Shown: positions 53,278 through 60,655 of the stretch, piece after piece | Layout: each line of letters starts with the position of its first letter | How positions within the stretch are numbered: the first letter of the stretch is position 1 | NCBI GenBank assembly: GCA_031415655.1 | Contig: JANOSD010000025.1 | Location: forward strand, 1-64,000 | Direction: 5' to 3' | From: JAKOVR01 sp031415655 | GTDB taxonomy: Bacteria > Actinomycetota > Acidimicrobiia > Acidimicrobiales > Acidimicrobilacustridaceae | Length of the DNA: 64,000 nt | Notes under the pieces: model-generated | The model's input: the letters and a program-made list of their open reading frames with translations, nothing else | Databases searched by the model: none | Told to the model about the DNA's origin: nothing | Made by a program: the position numbers and the translations under genes

Positions 53278-53744
53278 CCAAGCGCAATTTCTTAGGCATC
53301 GTGGTGATCGTGGCGTTGCTCGTCACTGTGTCTTGGCTGCGGGTGCCATCTGGCAGCGGCGGCCTCCATGACCGCATCGCTTCCACCGTGGCCAGAACTC
53401 CCACGAATGGTTCATTCAAGGCGTCGGCCCTGATGGACGAGCCATGGGAGCTACTTTTCGTCTTCCACGCCTACCTCGACGAGGCCTACGTGTCGGAGGT
53501 GATGGGATTCGAATGGACCAATGCCGATCGGGTGGTGGTCGATCTCAGCGAGGGCGAGGTGGCTCTCGTGTTCACCACCACCGACGAGGTTGTGAGCTAC
53601 ACCCGTTTCCGGCGCGTTACGGCGGACTTCGCCGACCTCGATCCATCGGCCGGGTACCCCTACTCGACCACGTTCACAAAGGGGCCGCCATCCGATCCGA
53701 TCGGGTTCCCCAAAATTGCCGTTGAGTCAAACGTGTCCGGTTGA
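53274..53744 (+). CDS. Hypothetical secreted or anchored protein
   Basis: 156 aa; ATG overlaps the DUF2071 stop (ATGA). An N-terminal hydrophobic helix (FLGIVVIVALLVTVSWL) is a signal peptide or anchor; the rest (WELLFVFHAYLDEAYVSEVM, VDLSEGEVALVFTTTDE) is soluble alpha/beta and not recognised. Last gene of the MerR operon; the following 148 bp to the methyltransferase hold no gene. Confidence 0.7.
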   Translation: MTKRNFLGIVVIVALLVTVSWLRVPSGSGGLHDRIASTVARTPTNGSFKASALMDEPWELLFVFHAYLDEAYVSEVMGFEWTNADRVVVDLSEGEVALVFTTTDEVVSYTRFRRVTADFADLDPSAGYPYSTTFTKGPPSDPIGFPKIAVESNVSG

Positions 53745-53892
53745 AAACCGCGCGTCGTGACGCAAACTTGCCCCGGCATCTGGCCTCGTTGCAGTGATTT
53801 TCCGAGTCGTAAACTCGGCCTCGTTTTGGCCGTGTTGCGTGCCGGCGAAGCACGTTTGGTCGCTCCGTAAATCAGCGAGTATCGCCGGCCAC

Positions 53893-54816
53893 ATGACAAC
53901 ATCGGCAGGCATGCTGGAAATCACTGATCTGCTCATCGCGCTCGACCCCGTCACCGGGGTTCGGCGCTCCGTGAGCCGTGACGAGATTGTCGACCAGCTG
54001 CTCGCCGACGGCTTCCCCAGAGCCGCTCGGGCAGTCCAACGGTTGCCGACGGTCGACGGACTGCTCGAGGACGAGTACGTGGACCACCTGCTCGTTGCGG
54101 TTCACTGCGAGATTCAGCGCCTGTCGGAGGAGTTCCGCCACGGCCCCCGCATGGCCGCTCTCATCGACCCGATTCTGACCGCCCTGCGTGCGACCGGAGT
54201 CCCGGGTCCATACCGAGTCGTCGACATCGGCTGCGGCACCGGATACGTGGTGAGATGGTTGAGTCGCAACGCGGCCAGGCCAGACGTCGACTACGTCGGC
54301 GTGGACTACAACGAAGCCCTCGTTCATGAGGCGCAGCGTCTTGCACGCGTCGAGGATCTCCGGTGCAGCTTCGCCGCCGCCGACGCGTTCGCCCTGCGAG
54401 ACCCGGCGCACATTCTGGTATCGACCGGTGTACTCCACCACTTCCCGGCGATGGATCTGGGCCGGTTCTTCGCCAGCCATGAAGCGGACACGACCGTCGG
54501 GTACGTGCATGTCGATTTCCAGCCGTCGAGAATTGCTCCCTTCGGCGCCTGGCTCTTCCACCGCACTCGTATGCGACTGGCGATCTCACGATTCGACGGA
54601 ATCCAGTCCGCTCGCAGGGCTCATCCACCCGGCCTGATCGGCAGGGCGGCCGCGGCTCATGCGCCGTCGTTCGACAACTGGCTTCTCGGTCAACGTGTCC
54701 GGCACACGCCCTTACCGTGCGTGCTCACGTCCCTGATCGGTGTCCGCCACGGCTTGGCCGCTGAGATGACAGCCGCGTTCGGCCGTAAAGCCCGTGCCCT
54801 CGAGCCGGTCGAATGA
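53893..54816 (+). CDS. Class I SAM-dependent methyltransferase
   Basis: 307 aa. Motif I VVDIGCGTGYV near residue 115, YVGVDYNEALV (motif II acidic end), then ILVSTGVLHHFPAMDLGRFF as post-motif. An N-terminal ~90-residue helical part precedes the fold, and basic C-terminal residues follow. Substrate unknown; may methylate a lipid or small molecule. ATG at 53893 preferred to an in-frame start 99 bp upstream. Overlaps the next membrane gene by 4 bp. Confidence 0.83.
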   Translation: MTTSAGMLEITDLLIALDPVTGVRRSVSRDEIVDQLLADGFPRAARAVQRLPTVDGLLEDEYVDHLLVAVHCEIQRLSEEFRHGPRMAALIDPILTALRATGVPGPYRVVDIGCGTGYVVRWLSRNAARPDVDYVGVDYNEALVHEAQRLARVEDLRCSFAAADAFALRDPAHILVSTGVLHHFPAMDLGRFFASHEADTTVGYVHVDFQPSRIAPFGAWLFHRTRMRLAISRFDGIQSARRAHPPGLIGRAAAAHAPSFDNWLLGQRVRHTPLPCVLTSLIGVRHGLAAEMTAAFGRKARALEPVE

Positions 54817-55334
54817 ACCTTCAGCCCCTTGCGGTCTTGTGGGTCCTGGTCAGCCTCGACTGCGCGCTGATGGGCTACCGGATCGCGATGGGTCGGTCGG
54901 CGCTGCTCGACAAGCGGCGCTACCACCAGCGCCGCTCGTTGAGCGCTGCAGCGCTTGGTCAGCCCGCCTTGACCGCGATCACCCTGTTGACCGTCTTTCT
55001 GATCATTGCTGGGCCCGATGGTACCGATGCCGCATTCAACGACGCCATCGTGCGACTACTCGTCGTTGCCCTGCCCTACGCGGTCTGCCTCCTCGCTACC
55101 ACCGCTGTATGCATCCTGCCCTCGGTCGCAACGCGCACGGCAGCGAGCATCATCATCTTCGGGCCGTTCACGTTGGTTCGGCCGGTGGCTGTCATCGTCG
55201 CCGTCGCCTACGCCGTTCTTCCCGACCCCCGTTGGCAGCTCGTGCTCGTGGGGTTCTTGGTCCTCGCTCCTGGCGTGCTCTTCGAGCCCTGCATAGATCG
55301 ACGGATCAGCCAGAACACGCTACGACTTGCGTGA
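54813..55334 (+). CDS. Hypothetical membrane protein coupled to the methyltransferase
   Basis: 173 aa, ATGA overlap with the methyltransferase stop. About five membrane helices (LAVLWVLVSLDCALMGY, LTAITLLTVFLIIAG, LLVVALPYAVCLLATTAV, LVRPVAVIVAVAYAVL, LVLVGFLVLAPGVLF). No family recognised; coupling suggests a two-component enzyme system. Confidence 0.65.
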   Translation: MNLQPLAVLWVLVSLDCALMGYRIAMGRSALLDKRRYHQRRSLSAAALGQPALTAITLLTVFLIIAGPDGTDAAFNDAIVRLLVVALPYAVCLLATTAVCILPSVATRTAASIIIFGPFTLVRPVAVIVAVAYAVLPDPRWQLVLVGFLVLAPGVLFEPCIDRRISQNTLRLA

Positions 55335-55486
55335 GCCGACCTTCGGACCGGCTCGGCAAGCCTGTTGCCGCCAACGCTGTGCATGCACATCTGCGGCGGT
55401 TTCGCAGGCACCCTACGGTTTCCAGAGGCAACTCGTCCGGCGAATCGTCGGCTGGTCGGAACGTTGGCATACGCCATGCTTGTGCG

Positions 55487-56086
55487 ATGTCTGTCGAAGC
55501 GATCGATCCTCTCCTGCGACTGCGAGCCGAGTTGTCGATGGACAACTTCCCGCTCTCCGACGACCTGCCTCGGATCGCCTGCGACGCGCTCGTGGCTGGC
55601 CTCGACACTCCGACGTTGCGTGAGCTCGCTGGCGTGACGCAACGCGAAGCACACAACAGTCTGGTCGACTGCCGCGCCCTGCTGCTGCGAGCGCTGGAAG
55701 AGCTCGGCCTCGATCCGATCCCCGAGGATGAGGCACGACGTCAGCTCGCCCAACTGGTGAGCCACGACATCCTCGACAGGCGCATCGATCCGTTCGATGG
55801 CGCCCGCCGTATCGGGTACGAGTTGTTCCTCGAGTTTCAGTACCCCGACGTCGAGAACCAGATCAGCTGCTCGTGGCGAGGTTTGGACAGCGAGGCCGAG
55901 TGCTATCCGGAAGGCCGATTGGCGTTGGCCGAACAGGTTCGACACATAGCGAGGATCATCCTCAGCCAGGAGCCAAACGACATCTCACCAGACGTCGGCC
56001 GTCCGCTAAGCGTTGGACCATCGATCGAGCAGCGCGCCCGCTCGGTTGATGCACGCACCTCACGTCTGCGACGTCGTCGCGCGTGA
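55487..56086 (+). CDS. Hypothetical protein (199 aa)
   Basis: ATG at 55487 gives MSVEAIDPLLRLRAELSMDN. Mostly helical: TPTLRELAGVTQREAHNSLV is HTH-like in pattern, then ARRQLAQLVSHDILDRRIDP and SWRGLDSEAECYPEGRLALA, ending in an Arg-rich tail. No recognised family. The frame is open far upstream, but that part shadows the membrane gene. The 152 bp before it hold no other gene. Confidence 0.55.
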   Translation: MSVEAIDPLLRLRAELSMDNFPLSDDLPRIACDALVAGLDTPTLRELAGVTQREAHNSLVDCRALLLRALEELGLDPIPEDEARRQLAQLVSHDILDRRIDPFDGARRIGYELFLEFQYPDVENQISCSWRGLDSEAECYPEGRLALAEQVRHIARIILSQEPNDISPDVGRPLSVGPSIEQRARSVDARTSRLRRRRA

Positions 56087-56093
56087 AGTCCCA

Positions 56094-56140
56094 CGGGCGC
56101 TCAACGAGTGGCGAATTCCGGCCCGGCCAACGAGCGCCCG
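56094..56140 (+). terminator. Inverted repeat after the 199-aa gene, possible terminator
   Basis: CGGGCGCTC at 56094-56102 and GAGCGCCCG at 56132-56140 are perfect 9-bp arms with a 29-bp loop, starting 8 bp after the stop codon; CTTCCTTTCC follows. The loop is longer than in a standard terminator, so it may instead be a recombination or protein site. Confidence 0.4.
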
Positions 56141-56305
56141 CTTCCTTTCCGTGTTTGCACGTATGGCGGCGTCGGCAATCGCTCGCGACCAGCACAATGT
56201 GTGCCGGTTAGAGCCGACCGTCCTCGACCGAATGCACGAACGCCAAGACTTCCTCGGCTGACCCTCGCCGACGCTTCGAAGATGGTTCGGACGCCATCGT
56301 CTACA

Positions 56306-56683
56306 TCAATGGGCATGCTCAAGCAGGACCACAGGGCCTGGTGGCCCATCGGCGGACCATTGGCTAGCCCAGTAGAACTGCTCACCGGGGAAGTCTTCGA
56401 GGCGACACCCACTTCCGATTGGGCCGATTCGCCGGCGGGCACTGCGTTTCCAGAACTCGAACAGCTCGGTACCGGTGAGCCACCGAAGGGGCCTGCCGAT
56501 CGAGGCGACGACCATTCGAAGGTCCGGCTCCGTCCGTAGAAGTTGGCGAATCGCCGCAGCGTCACGTTCGCCCACCCGTCGAAGCCGATAGCCGTCGGGG
56601 TCCACGAGCGACGACAGTGGAAGGTGGTCGACCAAAGTCACGCCGACCAGTCTGACCCCCGAGGGCTCTGCCCGCCAGGACAT
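56306..56683 (-). CDS. Hypothetical protein (125 aa)
   Basis: MSWRAEPSGVRLVGVTLVDH..., with RRVGERDAAAIRQLLRTEPD, a short acetyltransferase-like start, and RPLRWLTGTELFEFWKRSAR. AGGGCG lies upstream of the ATG. The opposite strand is also open, but its product is unlike a protein. No neighbour on the same strand; family unknown. Confidence 0.45.
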   Translation of the reverse strand: MSWRAEPSGVRLVGVTLVDHLPLSSLVDPDGYRLRRVGERDAAAIRQLLRTEPDLRMVVASIGRPLRWLTGTELFEFWKRSARRRIGPIGSGCRLEDFPGEQFYWASQWSADGPPGPVVLLEHAH

Positions 56684-56888
56684 CGTTCGCCCTGGAGGCC
56701 GTGGGGTTGGCGACAGGAGATCGTTCCGTGAGCGTGAGGAAGTCAGCCGGATCGACCGCCATTGCGGGCCGTTTGTGCCCGTCGACTCTTTCGACGGGGG
56801 TGACCTCGCGACTCTCGACGGATCTCGCGATCGGTCGCTGCTTTGGGCACGTCGACACCGAGTCGCTGCATTCGATTCCGCAACCGAG

Positions 56889-56905
56889 TGCTAGCATTGC
56901 TAGCA
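56889..56905. promoter_or_regulatory. VapBC operator: two 8-bp palindromes
   Basis: TGCTAGCA at 56889-56896 and again at 56898-56905, each a perfect palindrome, one base apart, 17 bp before the antitoxin ATG. Tandem palindromes over the promoter are the usual autoregulatory site for VapB-type antitoxins. Confidence 0.75.
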
Positions 56906-56921
56906 ACGAGAGGTGACTGCG

Positions 56922-57167
56922 ATGGCTGCAGTGAGTATCCGGAACCTGGATGATCGAGTGAGGGAGCGGCTGCGCATTCGCGCCGCCGCTCACGGGCGAT
57001 CCATGGAGTCCGAGATCCGCGCCATCCTCACCGACGCGGTCAGCGAGCCCAACGAGTCGAACGGACTGTTCGCCACCCTCCTGGATCGTTTCCGTGAGGT
57101 CGGCGGTGTCGAACTCGAACTGCCCGAGCGGTCCACAGCGGTCCGGGCCGCAGACTTCTCGGCATGA
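56922..57167 (+). CDS. vapB: FitA/VapB-like RHH antitoxin
   Basis: 81 aa. AVSIRNLDDRVRERLRIRAA at the N-terminus is the ribbon-helix-helix DNA-binding motif, followed by HGRSMESEIRAIL. The C-terminal tail (VELELPERSTAVRAADF) would wrap the toxin. GAGAGG lies before the ATG; a GTG at 56913 is possible. Overlaps the PIN gene by 4 bp. Confidence 0.9.
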   Translation: MAAVSIRNLDDRVRERLRIRAAAHGRSMESEIRAILTDAVSEPNESNGLFATLLDRFREVGGVELELPERSTAVRAADFSA

Positions 57168-57580
57168 TCGTTCTCGACACCAACGTCGTGTCCGAACTGA
57201 TGAAGCCGCAACCCGACCAGTCGGTCGCCGGCTGGGTTCTTGGCCAAGAGGTCGCTGGCCTGTACACAACATCGGTGACACTCGCCGAGATTCTTTACGG
57301 CATCGAACGGCTCCCGGACGGCAAGCGCAAGGAACTCCTGCGCACAACGGCGTCCGAAGTATTCGAGCCGTTCGCTGACCACGTGCTCCCCTTCGACGCC
57401 GGAGCCGCCGCCCACTACTCGACGCTCGTCGCCACCCGCGACCGACTCGGGCTTCGAATCAACGACTGCGACGCCCAAATCGCTGCCATCTGTTTGACCC
57501 ATGGCAGCGATCTCGCCACTCGAAACGTCAAAGATTTCGAGCACAGCGGCGTCGATGTGACCGACCCCTGGCAGCCATAG
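57164..57580 (+). CDS. vapC: VapC/FitB-like PIN-domain toxin
   Basis: 138-aa PIN ribonuclease. Acidic site: D5 in MIVLDTNVVSE, E42 in TLAEILYGIERL, D103 in NDCDAQIAAIC and D124 in TRNVKDFE. All expected metal ligands are present, so it should be active and neutralised by the preceding antitoxin. Such pairs are frequent in islands. Confidence 0.92.
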   Translation: MIVLDTNVVSELMKPQPDQSVAGWVLGQEVAGLYTTSVTLAEILYGIERLPDGKRKELLRTTASEVFEPFADHVLPFDAGAAAHYSTLVATRDRLGLRINDCDAQIAAICLTHGSDLATRNVKDFEHSGVDVTDPWQP

Positions 57581-57612
57581 CCACTTCCCTGCCGACGACG
57601 AAAAGGACCCAG

Positions 57613-57759
57613 GTGTCGCGGGCGAAAGGCCGGCCTTCCCACGACGGCGGACCTGCCTGGCAAGAGCCTGAACACCGTGCAGCTCGCAACGAAGCCGGCT
57701 ACCGAATCGGTCAGATCGACGCGATCGTCCAGGCGCTCGATGACGAGATGACGGCGCCA
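57613..57759 (+). pseudogene. XRE-antitoxin fragment, N-terminal part
   Basis: GTG with AGGA upstream encodes MSRAKGRPSHDG... then EHRAARNEAGYRIGQIDAIV and QALDDE, which matches the first 45 residues of the intact XRE gene at 58709 (DYRAAHDKARGRIGQIDTIV and RALDD). After ALDDE the HTH part is missing and the sequence jumps to material resembling the 3' flank. An internal deletion has removed the DNA-binding domain. The rest of 57581-57915 holds no gene apart from the hairpin repeat. Confidence 0.7.
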
Positions 57760-57823
57760 TTGCGGCCGAAGCCGAGATCCACCTCGAAGCATCGGACCCA
57801 AAGGGTCGAGGACTCCGGTGCGT

Positions 57824-57921
57824 CTGGTGGCATGCTGGTCGGAGCCAAGGGCCGAGGGCCTGCGGAAGTGAACCCAGTTGACGTCCGGACGGTCGGCAGC
57901 TGGGTTTGCGGCTTTTCAGGC
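57824..57921. repeat. XRE-linked hairpin repeat, copy 1
   Basis: About 95 bp that recur at 59066-59164 with roughly 85-90 % identity by eye. Core: GCGGAAGTGAACCCAG, then ACGTCCGGACGGTCG, then CTGGGTT. Arms AACCCAGTTG (57871-57880) and CAGCTGGGTT (57897-57906) pair over 10 bp with one G-T, and the loop contains the palindrome CGTCCGGACG. A short T run (CTTTT) follows. It lies downstream of an XRE fragment, as copy 2 lies downstream of the intact XRE gene. Confidence 0.8.
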
Positions 57922-58365
57922 GGCCGCGAAGTGAAACAAACGCGCCAACTGCTTGGCGTCGAGAGGTGACTTCGCGCTGCGAAGTGCGAACGCCCCGTTC
58001 ACTGCAGCGATGGTCGCAGCTCGCTCAGGGTCGTAGTCGACGCCGGCCCAAGCGGCGACCTCGGACCAGTCCCACACCTTTCCCTTCCCTCGCATCGAGG
58101 AAACCGCAGCCGGGAAGTCGAGAACCGTCACGAAGTCGTCACTGTCGACGCGACGCACACGCAGACCCCCAACCGACTCAACGGCTTCGATGCCCGACAA
58201 GACTGCGTCGTTGAGGCTCTCGGCCTCGCGATCGAAGTCGCCATACGAGATGCCGGACGAGTGGGAGAACGTGGCGTCATCGCAGCCCGCCTCGAACAAC
58301 GCGTCGGTGTTCTCGTCGGTGCCGGCGTCGCCGTCTATCACCACCGTGAACGTGTAGATGTCCAT
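57916..58365 (-). CDS. Second protein of a two-gene accessory module
   Basis: 149 aa: MDIYTFTVVIDGDAGTDENT, LFEAGCDDATFSHSSGISYG, DFDREAESLNDAVLSGIEAV, VWDWSEVAAWAG. I recall similar actinobacterial proteins (GCDDA, FDREA, SEVA) paired with a small basic protein. The segment LRVRRVDSDDFVTVLD suggests a ferredoxin-like half; a WSEVAAW end is common in MerR/HTH-like partners. The ATG overlaps the stop of the gene before (TGATG). Its stop lies at the edge of hairpin repeat copy 1. Confidence 0.65.
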   Translation of the reverse strand: MDIYTFTVVIDGDAGTDENTDALFEAGCDDATFSHSSGISYGDFDREAESLNDAVLSGIEAVESVGGLRVRRVDSDDFVTVLDFPAAVSSMRGKGKVWDWSEVAAWAGVDYDPERAATIAAVNGAFALRSAKSPLDAKQLARLFHFAAA

Positions 58366-58565
58366 CAGTTCTCATCCTCGTCACTCGGATCATGTGGACA
58401 ACGGTCGACGTTGCGCATGATCTGTCTCGCATGGTTTCCGGGGTTGCGTGGCGTCGACCAGATCGACATGGGCGGCGAGCAGTCGCCGGGATAAGTCGCC
58501 ACGCCCCAACGGTGTCCGCTGGCGGTGTCGATGACGGTCCATGCGTGCGCTTCTGCGTACTGCAA
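58365..58565 (-). CDS. First protein of a two-gene accessory module (HicA-like?)
   Basis: 66 aa from a TTG with GGAG upstream (GAAGGAGG further off). WTVIDTASGHRWGVATYPGD, then MSIWSTPRNPGNHARQIMRN and CPH are reminiscent of small HicA-like proteins in which a His sits after a basic, glycine-rich strand. It overlaps the 149-aa gene. Coupled small/large pairs of this type may be toxin-antitoxin systems, but neither activity is shown. Confidence 0.55.
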   Translation of the reverse strand: MQYAEAHAWTVIDTASGHRWGVATYPGDCSPPMSIWSTPRNPGNHARQIMRNVDRCPHDPSDEDEN

Positions 58566-58654
58566 GGCGACTCCAACCTCCTTCTTCGGGCGCCGTTTTT
58601 TTCGGGCACGCCGTACCTCCTCATTTGTAGGCCCGGTGTGGACAAAAGTAAACG

Positions 58655-58698
58655 CCAGCGCACGCTGGTTACGGGTCGCTGTGTAACTTCTGCGTTAC
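58655..58698. promoter_or_regulatory. Inverted repeats before the XRE gene
   Basis: GTAAC (58683-58687) and GTTAC (58694-58698) are inverted arms 10 bp before the XRE ATG. A second repeat, CCAGCG-CA-CGCTGG (58655-58668), lies just upstream. Either could be the autoregulatory operator of the XRE protein or the promoter region of the divergent module. Confidence 0.5.
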
Positions 58699-58708
58699 GG
58701 TTCCGGCG

Positions 58709-59038
58709 ATGGCCACCACGTCCCGAACCGGTGCCGAGCGATACCTCGCCAAGCAACGCCAGCGCCCCGACTACCGGGCCGCTCACGACAAGGCCCGAGG
58801 CCGGATCGGTCAGATTGACACGATCGTCCGAGCGCTTGACGATCGTCGGGTGGCGCTCGGAATCACGAAGGCTGAGCTCGCCCGCCGAGCGGATCTCGCT
58901 CCCGAAGCCGTGCGGCGGCTGTTCAGCATCGAGGCGCCGAACCCAACGATCGTTACCCTCGTGGCTCTCGCCGATGCGCTCGACCTCGAGCTGACGGTGG
59001 CACCGCGGCCCAGGTGCGAGCCCCGTCGAGGAAACTAA
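58709..59038 (+). CDS. XRE-family HTH protein (antitoxin-like), intact
   Basis: 109 aa. RYLAKQRQRPDYRAAHDKAR and GRIGQIDTIVRALDDRRVAL form a helical N-terminal arm. ITKAELARRADLAPEAVRRL then FSIEAPNPTIVTLVALADAL is a complete lambda-type HTH with the LELTVAPR end usual in HigA-like antitoxins. No adjacent toxin gene is present, so it may be an orphan. Hairpin repeat copy 2 starts 28 bp after its stop. Two broken relatives flank it, at 57613 and 59553. Confidence 0.88.
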   Translation: MATTSRTGAERYLAKQRQRPDYRAAHDKARGRIGQIDTIVRALDDRRVALGITKAELARRADLAPEAVRRLFSIEAPNPTIVTLVALADALDLELTVAPRPRCEPRRGN

Positions 59039-59065
59039 CCCGAAAGGGCTAGGAACCAGACCCAT

Positions 59066-59164
59066 CCGGCGACATACTGGACACGGCCAAGGGCCCAGGG
59101 CCTGCGGAAGTGAACCCAACTAACGTCCGGACGGTCGAAGGTTGGGTATGCCGCTTTTTCCGGG
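59066..59164. repeat. XRE-linked hairpin repeat, copy 2
   Basis: Matches copy 1 at 57824. The arms are ACCCAAC (59114-59120) and GTTGGGT (59141-59147), a perfect 7-bp stem. Relative to copy 1, a G-C pair has become A-T and a G-T wobble has become C-G, so both copies keep the stem although the sequence changed. The palindrome CGTCCGGACG is kept and a run CTTTTT follows. Position after a + strand gene suits a terminator; conservation suggests more. Confidence 0.8.
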
Positions 59165-59555
59165 TAGGTCGACGACGCCGTCGAGCAGCGGTGGGACCCG
59201 CCGCCGCCAGTCGCCGCCGGCACCGACCGGCCAGGCGTAGGCGTCCGGTAGCCAGAGCATCGGATCCTCTGCCGCTGGCAGGTGCTGGTACATCAGCGTC
59301 GGGGTCCGACGGCGAGCGAGGCGGATAACGTCGTGGTCCTCGCGGTCCTGTTCGTGGCGCGACTCGAGGAAGAGCATCACCGCTTCCTCGCGGGACTGCA
59401 GGTCCTCGACGATCGCCGTGACGCAGCAGGCACGTGCCTCGGTCGGGCCTCGACCGTGCGCGGACTTGGAGATGTAGACGGAGAACTCTGCGTCGGTGAC
59501 CTCGGCGAGGCGCGATGCGAGCTCTCGTTGGCGTCGATGGCTCTCGTTGTGGACG
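59165..59555 (-). pseudogene. Fragment of a DUF3800-like gene
   Basis: A long open minus-strand frame without a proper start or end reads RQRELASRLAEVTDAEFSVY, ARACCVTAIVEDLQSREEAV, MLFLESRHEQDREDHDVIRL, then AAEDPMLWLPDAYAWPVGAG and GDWRRRVPPLL. The last part resembles the C-terminal end of DUF3800 proteins (DPLLWxxDxxAW). The 5' end is replaced by an XRE fragment, the 3' end runs into hairpin repeat copy 2. A rearranged remnant. Confidence 0.5.
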
Positions 59556-59730
59556 TGAGGTGCTCGGACTCTCGAAAGCCGAGCTAGGTCGACGTGCCGA
59601 CCTCGCGCCCGAAGCAGTGCGCCGGCTATTCAGCGTCGACTCACCGAACCCGACGGCCATCACCCTCGCGGCGCTGGCCGAAGCGCTCGACCTCGACCTC
59701 GTGCCGACGCCTCGGGCAAGAGCGACCTGA
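59553..59730 (+). pseudogene. XRE-antitoxin fragment, C-terminal part
   Basis: In-frame VLGLSKAELGRRADLAPEAV, then RRLFSVDSPNPTAITLAALA and EALDLDLVPTPRARAT match residues ~48-105 of the intact gene at 58709. The N-terminal half is absent and replaced by the DUF3800-like fragment on the other strand. An ATG exists only far upstream in unrelated sequence, so this is broken. Confidence 0.65.
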
Positions 59731-59802
59731 CCCTGGACCCTGCCTACGGCTTTCGAGCCTTCGGGTTCTACGACGCGACCATTCGGAAGTCCTACTCGTG
59801 CG

Positions 59803-60243
59803 CTATCGCTTTCGTTTGCCGACAGGCTTGGCCGCACCCGATCGGCGTGCGATGACCTGCTGGTGAACCCGGTTGAACGCTCGCTTGGTTTCAGCCGGAA
59901 GTCGCTTGAGCCGATTTGCTACCAGCAAGTACACGTAGTCGTCGCCTCGTTGCTCGACCGCGACGACTTCCTTGACTTCGATTCCACCATCGTCTGTCTC
60001 TTGATAGACGAGGCGGTGCGTTGCGGCTGTGCCTGTCTCACCGAAGTAGACCTTGAAACAGTCGCGTAAGTCGCCATAGCGCGCCACGTCCTTCAACGGC
60101 TGCCCGCTGATCTTTCCGTCACCCAACAATTGGATTAAGGCGAGGGCTCGGAGTCCCAACCGCTCGCTGTCGGTCTTCAGGCGTTCGATGTCCGACGCTG
60201 CGTGCTCGGTTACAACGACCCTGACTGGAGTTGTGTCGGTCAC
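59803..60243 (-). CDS. RelE/ParE-fold toxin candidate
   Basis: 146 aa. VRVVVTEHAASDIERLKTDS starts like RelE/ParE; LKDVARYGDLRDCFKVYFGE, THRLVYQETDDGGIEVKEVV and AVEQRGDDYVYLLVANRL give the central strands of the RelE/HigB fold. The C-terminus is a long basic tail (AKPVGKRKR). Catalytic residues vary in this family, so activity cannot be judged. ATGA overlap with the antitoxin gene, antitoxin first. Confidence 0.75.
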   Translation of the reverse strand: MTDTTPVRVVVTEHAASDIERLKTDSERLGLRALALIQLLGDGKISGQPLKDVARYGDLRDCFKVYFGETGTAATHRLVYQETDDGGIEVKEVVAVEQRGDDYVYLLVANRLKRLPAETKRAFNRVHQQVIARRSGAAKPVGKRKR

Positions 60244-60572
60244 TCGCGCTCGGCCAGCATCTGCTTGGCCGCCACCTCGACATCATGCGGATCGAAACCA
60301 AGCCTGTCCGTAAGCTGCTCGAGCGTGTAACGCCGCTCGTCCCCCATGGCGTCCCGCTCGGAAACTCGGGCGGCGATAATGAGATCCTCCGCCTGTGACT
60401 TGAGTGCATCAAAGAGATCCACCGGCACGAGAACAGCTTCCGGCTTGCGGTGGGCGCCGAGGTAATAAACACCAGCGGCGATGCCACGTTCCCCGAAGCT
60501 GCGCGCGACGGCGGGGAGGGAGGCGCGAGCTTCCCTGATCGGATGAACTTCGGGACGATCGGTCAATGCCAT
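60240..60572 (-). CDS. Phd/YefM-like antitoxin
   Basis: 110 aa. VHPIREARASLPAVARSFGE, then AGVYYLGAHRKPEAVLVPVD and LFDALKSQAEDLIIAA follow the Phd/YefM N-terminal fold. The C-terminal part (YTLEQLTDRLGFDPHDVEVA) would contact the toxin. Start ATG at 60570-60572; the palindromes upstream fit autoregulation. Confidence 0.78.
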   Translation of the reverse strand: MALTDRPEVHPIREARASLPAVARSFGERGIAAGVYYLGAHRKPEAVLVPVDLFDALKSQAEDLIIAARVSERDAMGDERRYTLEQLTDRLGFDPHDVEVAAKQMLAERE

Positions 60573-60599
60573 AGCCAAAGGATAATCCTCGTGAGAGCA

Positions 60600-60613
60600 A
60601 ATGTGTACACATT
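60600..60613. promoter_or_regulatory. Palindromic operator of the Phd/RelE-type pair
   Basis: AATGTGTACACATT is a perfect 14-bp palindrome 27 bp before the antitoxin ATG. A half-site GACACATT follows at 60618-60625, and AGGATTATCCT, a second short palindrome, lies nearer the start. Typical for toxin-antitoxin autoregulation. Confidence 0.7.
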
Positions 60614-60655
60614 CTTGGACACATTCTGAAATGGCACGTTTGTAAGCAACCTCAG

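Noticed and set aside
57824..59164. Integron attC sites (ACCCAAC ... GTTGGGT fits RYYYAAC/GTTRRRY)
   Set aside because: Only 20 bp separate the two boxes in copy 2, far below known attC lengths; copy 1 does not fit the consensus, and the integrase near the tRNA is a phage-type tyrosine recombinase, not IntI.
59049..59837. Minus-strand frame of ~262 codons
   Set aside because: Arg/Pro-rich shadow; the coherent remnant protein is in another frame at 59165-59555.
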